A DNA stretch of 64,000 bases. Origin: Ifrita kowaldi (Eukaryota; Chordata; Aves; Passeriformes; Cinclosomatidae). The notes beneath the pieces are model-generated. The model was not told the DNA's origin, made no database searches, and was given only the letters and a program-made list of their open reading frames with translations. Numbering within the stretch: position 1 is the first letter of the stretch; each line of letters starts with the position of its first letter. The stretch lies in contig VZRS01004545.1 in the NCBI GenBank assembly GCA_013398055.1, positions 732,129 to 796,128 of the forward strand. The letters run 5' to 3'. Below, in pieces: positions 14,101 through 26,100 of the stretch. The position numbers were made by a program, and so were the translations under genes.

Positions 14101-17100
14101 AAAATGGTTTTAGTATTTTCCTTTCTCTGCAGAAGTACCTTTTTCTATTTGCAGCTTTCCTGCTATAGGCAAACTGCTGTCAGTTTGATTCAGCAGTTTG
14201 GGTATTGATGAAAACAAAACATGCTTTTTCATGGAACGTTTCCTTTCTGCTACATTGGTATAAAAATAAATCATTTTTCTGTTTAGGTTATGTTTAGAAT
14301 TCCCTCACTGCAAGAGCAAAGAAAGATAATTAAAACTGTCATAAATAAAAACCAAACTCATAATTCTAAATTTAGGTCAGTCAAAACAGTAATATACCTT
14401 GTATGTTTTAATTTGGATATTGAAGATAATGTGTGCTAACAAGAAGAGGATATACTTTAGTAAATCAGTTCATTTAAAGAAATATGCAAAATAGTGCTTC
14501 TATTTCTATATTGATTTAACTTTAGATGTAAGAAGGTATTCACTAAATATCCAAGACTGAGAGCAGAGAAAATTGTGATCTTTTGAATGAAGTGTTTGGT
14601 CTTGCATACTTCTTCTTTTCTTTTTTTTCCTTAATAACCTGATTTTCTCTCTTCTCAGTTTTCAATGGGTCCAGCAAATCATCGAAGGAGAAAGAACCTG
14701 CTCAGAAACACAAAAGCAAAGAGGCCACCCCAGGGAAGGAGAGGAACAGCGAACATAAGGCTGAGAGTCGAAAAGACCAGGCTGCTGCTAATCATCATCC
14801 TGCTACAAACACTGGCTCCTCTACGAAAGGGCTCACGGCTAACAACCACCACACTCTTCATAGATCGGCTCAGGACTTAAGGAAACAGGTAATGGGTTGT
14901 ACTCTACTGTGGACACACAGGAAACACAGGCTTTTAAGGTTCTAAGCTCATTTTTCCACTGCTTGGGGTAGATTGAATGTGGCAATCCTCAAAAGCATGC
15001 TCTGGAGCAGCAGGGAGTTAATTTTCAGTGATAGAAAAAAAAGAAAAAAATATAGAAGTGTATCTATACATGGGAAGTCAGTATGATAAAGCTTATAAAA
15101 TTATGATATTGGTATGATATACGTCTTTATATTATCTGGTATATTCATATGAAAGAGTAAAGTTCATATTGCTGTTTATGAAACCTTTCTGACTGGCACT
15201 CCGTGCTGACAGTGCCAAGGCTGGCAGCACATGGAAGAAGGAGCTGGTCTGTGTGCCTTGTCTCAGAGGCTCACTGGTGCTGTGGAGAACCTCACATGCC
15301 TTGGTTTGCACATGGGCAGCACAAACCTTGGAGTTTGGGAAAAATGTTTTGCCTGATGCATAAAGAAGATGCTCCAAAAATACTGCCTCCTTCACAGTGG
15401 AGGTACCTGGTGGGAGAAATTTTTATAGAGTTCCATGTTACTTGGTTGAAAGCTAGCAAAAAAATTCAGCAAGAGATTTGTTTCAACCTAACTTGAATTC
15501 GGGTGTGGAAGTTTAGCAGACCAATCTTTCAGTGCTTGTGACTGTCCTTGATCAGGCAGGGGCTGGGTTAGTAGAGTACCTGCCCCAGGGCAATGCAGTA
15601 CAGAAAGCTTGCTGCACTTAGGCCTTTTGGGGGCCTGGGGGTTTTTTTTGTGGGGATGTGGGGAGGGATGTTGGTTTGGTTGTTCTGTTTTGGTTTTTTT
15701 TGGTTGGTTGATCGGTTGTTTTGCAGTGATTAATTCTCAACAGCCTAATTAGAGACAGCCTTTGCTTGCTGACATCTAAAAGTTTTTCTTCTGAGTAGCC
15801 TGACCTGGTCTTCAGTGGAGCTGGAATTGGCATCTTGTAGGGAGCTGTCAAGGCCTTGAAATGACACTTCTGAGTCACACGCTTCAAAATTAAAAATGGC
15901 AAAAAGAAAAGCAGCGATGCTGTTGCTGAGGAAATCTTTAATGCTGTGTGTTTCAATGGTGGTTTAAATTCTCCTGAGATGCCTCCACCGGATTTGTATT
16001 ACCTTCTAAATCAAATTTGAGATCCTGAAGGCTATTTACAGTTTGTCTGTACCTCTGTAAGACTTAAGTTCTCTATTCCACTATGGCAATTTGCCCTTAT
16101 CTAGGCATCAGTGTAAATGTGTGCCTTCTTTTGCATCCTTCTGGATTTCTTTTTTGTGATTACCAGCATCCTATGGTCCTTCTTGTGGCATGCTCTGTCA
16201 TGAGCTCATTGTGTTGATCAAGTTTCCCAAAACATAAGGATGCACTTCTTAATTCTTTACCCTACTGGAACCTTTAAATGCTTTAAAGTTGTATCATCAG
16301 AGTTTGGTTGGTTAAAACTTTTGTGAAAGTCAACTGCTGCCACTTTGGAAGGTAGTTCTGAAAGGAAAAAGACAAGTGTAGAACAGTTTTGTCCATGATC
16401 CAAGTGGTTTGGCTTCATAGAGTATTAAATGTTTTCGACTGTGCAGCACACAATGGAGAAAAGTTTAAAGCGAAGCAGTACAACCAGCAGTCACACCACA
16501 TGGACACCTCACCAAGGGTGGTCCTGAGGCCTCAGAAAATAAGGGGAGGTTTAAGTCAAGATGGATGATGTGTGTTTTCATTTTTTTTCTTCCTAAAAAA
16601 TGGTTAGACACCTAAATGTTCTTCTGCAACCCACAGCAGCATAAGTACTTTCTTACGATTTTAATAAAAATATGACTAACTAATTAAAGGTGGATTATTT
16701 GTTTCCCTGACAGAAACCCTTAGCTTTGTACAAAACCCTAGACTTAATCAGTTATGGGACATGGCTAAATTTCCTGCTGTTGTCCTGAGTCTTTGACTTT
16801 TTCATTTTTTTCCAAAAGGAGATGTTTTTTCATAGGGTACTAGCCACATGTTCCTCTTCCTTTTGCTATATTTTTGCTCTTTAATCACCTCATTTGCATT
16901 ATTTGTGTGTGTTTTTGTTTTGTTAAGTCTTACAGAAAATAAAGGCAGAACACTAGAAATTACGGGAAATTTTCTTTTTTTTCTCTCTCTTTCTCTTTTT
17001 CTGTCTTTCTTCTTCTGGTGTGCCCTTGCCCTTGTAACAGGTTCCTTACCTCTTTTGCTTTCTCCTTTGCCATCTTGCAAAGTCTTGCTACTTTAAAGGG

Positions 17101-20100
17101 TTGTCAGCAGAGGAAATGTAGTTCAGTGGGGCCCTCTCTTGGCCTAATATGGTAATTTACCTCTGCACAACTCTTACCAGCAGAGAACTATTTTTATGAA
17201 TGAATTCAAGATCAGTTACATAACTTGGATTTGTTTGGGACCAAAACTGTTGTCAGTGTCGCTAATGTTGCTCTTATCATTGGGTTGCTATCTAGCAGGT
17301 TGTTTATTTTTTGTTTATGCTTTTGGAGGCTGAAACCTAGGTGCTATGCAGAGGTGTGTATGTAGACCAGTTCAAATCTAACAAACCAATTGCTGCAAGA
17401 CTCTGCTGGTCCCTTTTTCTTTCTTTCTTTCTTTCTTTTTTTTCTTTAAAGACAACAAAATTTAATATCATACCGTGTTTTACTGCAGGGCAAGTGTTCA
17501 GTAAAGGAGAAAAAAGAGTGGTTTGAAGACAAATGTATGTCAGCAAAACTGGAGACATTGCTGAAAAGCAAAGATAAGGTTATTCGTGTCCCTACTTTCA
17601 CCTTTGGCTCAAGACTTTGGCTCATGTAAGGCTAATGTCAGTCACTTTATTCCTACTAGGTGACACACCTAGTGGATGAATGAAAGGCTGTGGATGTTGT
17701 CCCCCTGGACTTCAGTAAAGCCTTTGACACTGCCTCCCACAATTCTCTTGGAGAAACAGGCTGCTCATGGCTTGGATGGGTGCAGTGTTTGCTGGGTTAA
17801 AAACTGTTTATATGGCTGGGCCCAGAGAGTGGTGGTGAATGGAGTTACATCCAGTTGACAGCTGGTCACCCATGGTGATCCCCAAGGCTCAGTGTTGGGG
17901 CCAGTCCTGTTTAACAGCTTCATCAATGACCTGGACAAGGGGATTGAGGACACCCTCAGTCAGTTCACAGATGACACCAAGTTGGGCAGGACCATTGATC
18001 TGCTGAGGGTAGAAAGGCTCTACAGAGGGATCTGGAGAGGCAGGAAAGCTGCCCAGCAGGAAAGAACCTGGTGTTGCTGGTTGACATCTGGCTGAACAAG
18101 AGCCAGTGTGTGCCCAGGTGACCAAAAAGCCAATGGCATCCTGACCTGGATCAGGAATAGTGTGGCCAGCAGAACCAGGGCAGTGATTGTCCCCCTGTAC
18201 TCAGCACTGCTGAGGCCACACCTCGAGTGCTGTGTTCAGTTCTGGGCCCCTCCACAAGAAAGACACTGAGGGGCTGGAGTGTGTCCAGAGAAGGGCAGTG
18301 GAGCTGGGGAAGGGTCAGGAGCACGAGTCTGATGAGGAGCAGCTGAGGGAGCTGGGGTTGTTTAGCCTGGAGAAAAGGAGGCTCAGGAGGGACCTTATCA
18401 CTCACTACAGCTGCCTGAAAGGAGGGTGTAGCCAGGTGAGGGTCAGCATTTTCCTCTGGATAACAAGTAATAGGATGAGAGAAAATGGCTTGAATTTGCA
18501 CCAGGGTAGGTTTAGATTGGGTATTAGGAAAAATTTCTTTGTTGGAAAGGAGGGGTCAGGTATTAGAATGGGCTGCCCAGGAAAGTGGTTGAGTTACCAC
18601 CCCTGAAGTTGTTTCAGAGACCTGTTGGTGTGGCACTTATGATTTGGTGGTGGACTTGGCGGTGCTGGATTAATGGTTGAACTCCATGAGGAGTTGGAAT
18701 AAAAATTCAGAATATTGTGCTTACCATCTAGGATTGGAGATTCTGTCCTAAAGCTGATCGTGCTGATGACATATTTTCCTTTGAAGAGGAGAAGCTGTGA
18801 GGATATTGCCTTTTTCCATCATCATTTTTCTGTATCCTGTTCTCAGCCCCTGTGTCACAATCTCTTGCTGAAGGAGTGCCCCAGGTGGCCTTTCAGACTT
18901 CCGATCACAACTTCCTCAGAAAAAATCATTGTTAGGCTGGAGTGACACAATGCCTCCATGCAACCTGACTGCTCACATTGAGGTTTTGTCTTGATTTTGT
19001 CTGACAGCACAGTAATACAGCTACAGCCTCCTGAAACCTTCTGAAAACCTTCTGTAGAGGAGACTCCACAATGTCCATTGACAGCTTCTTCCAGTGTTTT
19101 CCTTCTTTACTAATGAGCAAGTTTTTATAGTTGTGCCTCAGATCATTGTAGACATTTAAAGGGATTTTTTCCTCCTGCTTTTCCCAGTGAACATGGAAAG
19201 AACATTTACTGTCTCTTTTCAGAGGAGCTTCTTCTGCATCAGAAGGCTGTTACAGAGTTATCCCATAGTGATCTCTTTCAGAGTAATTAAGACCAGCTCC
19301 CTTGGCTTTTCAGCAACGGTCTTATTTTCCAAACACCTGAGCGCTTTGTGTTCTTTCAGACTTGCTTCTCTGTCTAAATTGTTCTCATAGTGTGGCCCCA
19401 GTACTGGGTCCAGCTCTTCTTAGGAAAGCCTGTGCTCCCACCCTTGGCTTTTGACATCCTTAATAATAGGTCTCAGAAAGCGATTTGTGTGCTTTGTATT
19501 GGCATTGCAATTTGAAGCTCACTGGGATGCCCAAATGTTTTTCTTCCCCTACATACATATAATCTGTGCTTCCTAAAAATAGCACTTCCTCCTACTGTAG
19601 AAATGTTCTGAAATAGGTTCTTCGGGATTGCCTTTGATTTTGATCTTGTCCTGTGAGTAGAGCCCCTTCCAGGTATGTTTCACTGTCAAATTTTACAATA
19701 ATACTTGGTAGAACCAAGGCTAAGCCAAGTCCCTGAAGAAAGACACGTGACATGCCCTCTCAGGACAATAGGGAACTGTAACAATGAAAACTTTTCTTGA
19801 GGATGACTTTATTTAGTCCCTTGTGAAGCCACTTTAGAGTAATTATGTCTGGAATGTGTCTCAGGAGTTCGATGGAATGTCCCAGGGGACAGTGATGGAA
19901 TCCTACTGAAGTGGAGGTGCTTCTTTACCTGCTCAGCCAGGTGTCTGTTGGAAGATAGTTAAATTTGCTTGATTTGCTGTTTTGGCAAAACTCTGGGTAG
20001 ATTTTGTTGTTTTGTTTTTTACATTATTTTATTGTCATTTGTGTGTTTGCATATTACCTGTCTGATGATTTGTTCCAGAATTATTTTAGGGTTTGAAATT

Positions 20101-23100
20101 AGGCAGGCTCTCTGTCTGCCCCCAGCTTACTTCCAGGAGCCATGCCCTAAGTTATCCAGGTACCTTCTAGCTTACTGGGGTTGCTTTCCTAGCCTTTTTG
20201 CTGAAATTGATTGTTTTCTGTACCAGATAAATATTCAGTCACTGGCACTTCTGGTGAAGGTTAATGCAAAAGAATCAGGAACACTTTAGTCGGGCTATTT
20301 GTTTTCCTTCCTTGTGTGATGCTTTATCTCTTCCATTGTTATCTTGTATTTTTAAGGTATTTATAATTTTCTTTCTGTTTTAGTCTCTTGCTAGCTGAAG
20401 TTTCTTTAGCTCCTTGGCCTTTCTGATTTTAATGTGTGCTTTTTCTTTTCCTGTGTAGTTGCCCTTAGTCACATAATTGTGTTACCACTCTTTACCATGA
20501 TTATTTTCTAATTTTCCAGTCGTTAGAGAACTTTGTGAGCAGCCATAATGGCCTGGACTTTGTGCCTTTTCTCTGAGTGGAAATTGCTTTGGTTTGGATT
20601 TTTTCAGGTGGATTTTTCTTTTCTTTTGTTTTGTTTCTGGGTTTGTTTTGTTCTTTTTTTTTTTTNTTTTTTTTTTTTTTTAAAGTCTGTTGTCCTTTCT
20701 CTACTGTTGTCTCATCTTAAAAACGAAAACCCATTTCATGATCACTGTCACCCAGATTACCTTCCCCTTCCAGTTCTCAATCAATTCTTCTCTATTAGTC
20801 TAGATGAAATCTGTAATCAATGTTCTTGGCTATTTATAAAGCTAGGGGTGTTCAACGCTTGTTGTGACTGCTGCAGGCAAGAGGCAACGTCTCAGCAACT
20901 CTCTACCCAGGTCTGTTCTGCAGCATTAAAAAGTGCTGTAAAAGTCAAACCCAGGCCTCCTTTTCAAGTACAAAGTACTGCTTAAATTTCAAGGGAAAAG
21001 GGTAAATGCATTTCTGTTTGCAAGTGTTTGCTTTCCAGATGATATCTCATACATCTTTGAAAAGCTCAAGGTGAAAGCTCATGTCATCAGTTAACTGGAT
21101 TTTCCTTAAGCGTTTCTACCTTGCAAGCACAGGAAGGACAAGAATATGGATGGTTTTTAAAAGAGCCTTACTCCTGCTCCAGCTTCTGAAGTACAGAGGA
21201 GAAAACGTGCATGAACACACTCACAAACACACACATGTATGTGTGTGTGTATGCAGAATCTCCATGTTCTAGTTCCTCTTCTACAAGTCACTGTGTGCAA
21301 GACTACAGCACAGTATTTTTGGTCTCTATTTGAGCCCTATTGTATATCATCCCTATTATATAAGTGACTGAAGTTCTTGCATTTATTTGAGAGAAGCTGC
21401 CATGCTTACTGATAGCAAGGATTTCAAAATCTCACAGGAGAAGGTACAACTCTGCAGGAAACAGTGTTATCCACCTGGGTGCTGATAAGGGGTGATTGTA
21501 CTGTATGCTTTCACTTTAAACACTTTTATCAATGTTCCTGACTTTTGGGTGTGTTTTTCTGTGCTCACAATCGTTTAAGGAGGTGAGAAGTCAATGTTTA
21601 AAGTAGTGTAAATGCTGGAATTTTTTTGAGGCTTGAACTTGAACTTCGTTTTTTTAGTAGTGGGGTTTAGCTTTGGCAGTGCTGAACTGCCTCAATTCCC
21701 TTTGTAGCTGAGGATTGCTTTTGGTCCTTAACACATCTTGTGGTTAAAATACAAATTCTATCTCATAACTGGGTTTAAATGTCTGACAAAAAGCAGCAGA
21801 GTCCAGCAATTCTAAGCTGCATTGACACAATATGATCTAATAGATATGTGTCAGCAAAATTGCCCAGATACCAAACTTAAAAAAAAAAAAATTAGACTAC
21901 TGTATACATTTTTTTATTTCAAATTATCGACTTCAGCAACAACATTTAATACATATGGATCCTTCATGGCCATGCTGATCTGTTGGGTGCATAATGTGTT
22001 CCACATCTCTTTTTATATGTATGCATGGATAGATGGTAAATTGATTTGAATCTCTGTGTGTGTTTTTGCAAAATGTGCAGATTCCAGTTGTAGTAGGAAA
22101 TATATGCTGCCTACTTAGCTAAGAAGCAGTGAAATGTGTGTGCACTTAAAGGAAGTTGGGTGGGAGAGAGAGTGTGTCTTGAGAGCCAGAAAAAGAGGTA
22201 GTGAAGGTATTAGTTTGTAAATCAGACTGTGTTTTGTATTACCATAAAAGCTTTCTGGAAGACAAGGAAGGGGGTAGTGCCAACAAGGGACCTCACCCTT
22301 CCTAATGCCAGAGGCTTTGTACCCTCTGAAAGCAAGACTGGGGTCTTTCTGGGGGCTTTATGGTAAATTTAAAAAAACCAAAACAACCAAATCTCTATTT
22401 CATTTGATTATCATAAATGCCTAGTCCCCTCTCTTGCCTGTGTGCAAACCATTATATGAAGATTATATGATGGGGCCAGCAGTCAGGACTGCACAATATG
22501 GTTGTCCAGCAAATGGGACATTGGGGCCGAGTGGTCACATTATTAATTTACTTTTCTGGTTTTTGTTTCCTTCCTTCTGCTCCTCCTGCAACACTTCTGG
22601 CCTTTCAGGTTTCTAAAGTCAACGGGGTCACTCGAATGTCATCTCCGAGTGCAAATGCAGCCAGTGCCAAAAAGATGAGAGAAGTCAGACCTTCACCGTC
22701 CAAAACTGTGAAGTACACTGCAACAGTGACAAAGGGAACTGTCACATACACCAAAGCCAAGAAAGAACTGGTCAAGGAAACCAAACTAAATCACCACAAA
22801 CCCAGTTCACCTGTCAACCACACAATCTCAGGGAAAATAGAAAGTAGCAATGCAAAAACCCGCAAACAGGTGCTATCCCTTGGAGCATCCAAGTCTAACA
22901 ATACCGCTGTTAATGGTGTAAAAGTCAATGGCAAGTTGAACCAAAAGACATGCACTAAGGAGGTGGGGAGACAGTTAAGGGAGGGGCTGCGCAATTCGAA
23001 GAGGAGGCTGGAAGAGACGAATCACATAGACAAAATACAGTCGCCCACCAAGAGAATGAAAGGGGCCGTCAACTTGGCAGAAGCTGCCAGCAAAAAGGCA

Positions 23101-26100
23101 GCAGTAGAAAAGCCTTTGCTGAATGGACACCTTAGAAAGGAAGTGCCAGAGAAGAGTTTGGAAAGAAATAGGCCGAAAAGAGCCACTGCTGGAAAGAGTA
23201 CGCCAGGGAAACAAGCACATGGCAAAACTGAAAATGCCTCCTGTGAAAATCGTTCTACCTCTCAAGCGGAGTCCTTGCACAAGCCACAAGACTCAATGGG
23301 AAAGCACGAAAAGGGCAGTAGTAAGTCTGGGTGGGGGATGCTGGGGGAGATTCCCATCCTTAGGCCCTCCACCAAGGAATTTCATGACCCACTGATATAC
23401 ATTGAGTCAGTCCGAGCTCAGGTAGAGAAGTATGGGATGTGCAGGGTGATTCCTCCTCCAGACTGGAGACCTGAGTGCAAGCTAAACGATGAAATGCGGT
23501 TTGTGACACAGATTCAGCACATACACAAGCTAGGCAGGCGCTGGGGACCCAACGTGCAGCGGCTGGCCTGTATCAAGAAGCACCTCAAATCTCAGGGCAT
23601 TACCATGGATGAACTCCCACTCATAGGTAAGGGCTGTGGTTCCTTGGCGATTTGCCGCTGCTTGTAAGTGTCCCTATACGACTTTATGCTCCCTTTGCCT
23701 TTATGCTTAACCAGACCCCTGCTCAATTAATACTGCACAGCTCTGGATCTCTCTCTTTTTCCATTGACCACGCACGATGCAGGTAGATTGTTGGAGAGCT
23801 TTCCAGGGTGACTTTATGTGGCCCTTTTCCTCCCTGTTTGACCCAGGGGAAAAAAAAAATCCTGTGTGGGACCTTGGTCGGCAGATTTCAGAATCTTCTT
23901 CTTTCCCTGCTGTTTATTTATGTGGGTAGTACAACTATGGATATTGATAGCCTTGTTTTAAAGGTTGTCTCAGAATATTTTTCAGACCTTTCCAAAGATG
24001 TCTTCCTAACAGGTTGCAATGCTGCCAGGCTTCAATACATTTTCACCCCCCCCTCTTCCTTTAAAAACATTTAACCAAAGGGGAAAGAAAATATCTCAGA
24101 AGTGACTTGTGTTTGGGTACTCAGACACTTAAAATCACAAATTTGCAGTGACCTGCTGACATTTAACAACCATTAAGTGTCAAGAATAGGCAGTAAAATG
24201 TAGTTGATTGCAAAATGGAGGTTTCATTATTTCTCCCAGCAGGTGTCTGCCAGGGCTAATGCCTGAGTGAGAATCACTTATTTAACAGAATTCTTGGTTT
24301 ATGGTCTGCTGTCAGATATGACACGTGACAAAAATGTGACAATAGTTTGTAAAAACATGACAACAGCAGCATACAAATGAACTATTGAACGAGCTACCTC
24401 CATCTCTACTGCCTTTGCAGCCACCGCATAGTAAGAAACCTGTGGTTTTAATTTTTGTTAGTTCTCCCCTTTATTTTTGAGGTGTTTAGAGTCAAGAGCT
24501 CACAGAACCTGCATGTTGCAACTTGAGGCTAGAGTTTTGCCTTTGAGGCATTATCCAACGCGAGGCAGCTCTCGGTGCTGGTTGGATTAAAGGACACGCT
24601 TTTCTGTTGAAACGATTCACAACTCTTCCTCACCCCCGCCTCCTCCTTTTTAAACTTTATTTTATATCACATATGGTAAGTGAGGGAAAATGCATAAAAC
24701 CACATAAAACAATTGCAGACTTTATGGTGAACTGATGCAGGGCACAGCAGAGAAATAACAAAATTTTAAGAAGGAGGAACAAGGGGTTAGGGCTTTGTTG
24801 CCGTAGCCGTGCAAAAACGTTCAAGGAAATCTGAAAATTAAAATCACTCAAGCAGCAATAAGTGAACATTTTGTATGCCTAATGTATGCAATGGTTGTAT
24901 GCTAATAGAAGAGAATAATGAATTACATTTACATTGGCAAGAGAGAGAAGAAAATGTGCAAGACAGCTCGATTAGTGCTCCTGGAACAATGTTAACTTTT
25001 TAATGAAATACCTTAACTCGGCATTAAGATGGCATTACTGTTAATTATTTGTATTATTTAATCACCTAAGAGCTTAATGAATAGGCAAGGATTCTATTCT
25101 GCTGGGTGCCATATAACCAGAGCAAACAGTGGTCTCTTACAAATTTGCATCCTATGTATCCCTTCTCCAGTTAATTTCCTGCCTATCCTGTGTTTAAAAT
25201 CAAAAACAAAATGGAGAAAAGAAGCTGGAGATCATCAGTGCACAAAGAGGAAAAGTCTGTTGGTTCTAGCAGGAAACATATAAAATAATCTGTGCTGATA
25301 AATGCACGCTTATTTAAGTAGACATGGATACATAGCCCTTCTATCAGGGCCAAATCACATTTCCATTGAAGTAAGTGGGACTTTTGCCAATGGCTTGTGT
25401 AGTGCCAGCATTTGGTATTAAATGCATACCTGAAGATTTAAGATTTTCTTTTTTTAAAATGAGCTTGTTCACTAAGCAATTTAAAAGTAGGGAAATTAAG
25501 GCAATTAAAAGAAAAAAAAAAAATTAGACATTGCTTCTGCATAATGTGCCAGATCTCCTATTTAAGCCATTTTGCTCTTGGTGCTTCTAAAGAGGTTAGA
25601 ACTCATTTTGTTGTTGTTGTTGGGTTTTTTCCCTTCCTTTTTTTTTCTTTCAGTCTTTCAAGGAAAGTTTAAGCAGCAAGCTTAGGTCGATCCTGGAAAA
25701 TATCAGTCTGAGATATAAATGCTTCCAAAAGTTATGGTTGTGTGAAATGGAATTATAATTGAGAGCATTTAGCAAACCGTAGCTGTAGGCTCTGGTTGAA
25801 TGAAGTGCTACTCAAGCTCTAATATTGCAGAGTGATTATGAGTGATCATTCCATGATGCGGGACAAAATTGAATTTTCAACAGTGCTGAAACTAGGACCT
25901 TAAACTGGGTGTGCGCTGTTTGTCCCACTGGAGAACACATGTAAGGGCAAATCTGGGCCACACTTCTTTCCAAGTTAGGAGTATGTTACCCAACTTTATG
26001 TAGTTGCTGAATCTGTTGGCGTGGAAAACCATCTTGAGTTACCCCTTCAGCTTATTTGTGACCTGCACATAGTAACCACTGACCAAAAAAGTAACAGAAG

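Larger units (their letters stand above)
5128..14658 (+). other. JARID2: JARID2 intron, 9.5 kb
   Basis: The largest intron in the window. It holds a CA/TA microsatellite, a CR1 3' end, the octamer palindrome at 9383-9406 and a short tandem duplication at 13237-13276. No coding signal is convincing. AT-rich stretches around 6480-7000, 9140-9430 and 10680-10990 look like candidate conserved non-coding DNA, but this cannot be tested without an alignment. Confidence 0.85.
14889..22608 (+). other. JARID2: JARID2 intron, 7.7 kb, repeat-rich
   Basis: It contains two CR1 copies in opposite orientation (17655-18690 and about 18990-19880), a TTTC repeat, a poly-T tract with an ambiguous base at 20666, and a CA/TG repeat. 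A T/G-rich patch lies at 15640-15725. The rest is unremarkable unique sequence. Confidence 0.85.

Noticed and set aside
20548..20985. Frame of 145 codons encoding a Phe-rich peptide
   Set aside because: It runs through a poly-T tract containing an N; there is no family resemblance.
22498..22608. In-frame extension of the large JARID2 exon upstream to an ATG at 22498
   Set aside because: Homology starts exactly at VSKVNG after a good acceptor at 22607-22608; the upstream part is pyrimidine-rich intron with no match.
22975..23289. Antisense frame of 104 codons over the large JARID2 exon
   Set aside because: It is a shadow of the coding strand, with no homology or splice signals of its own.
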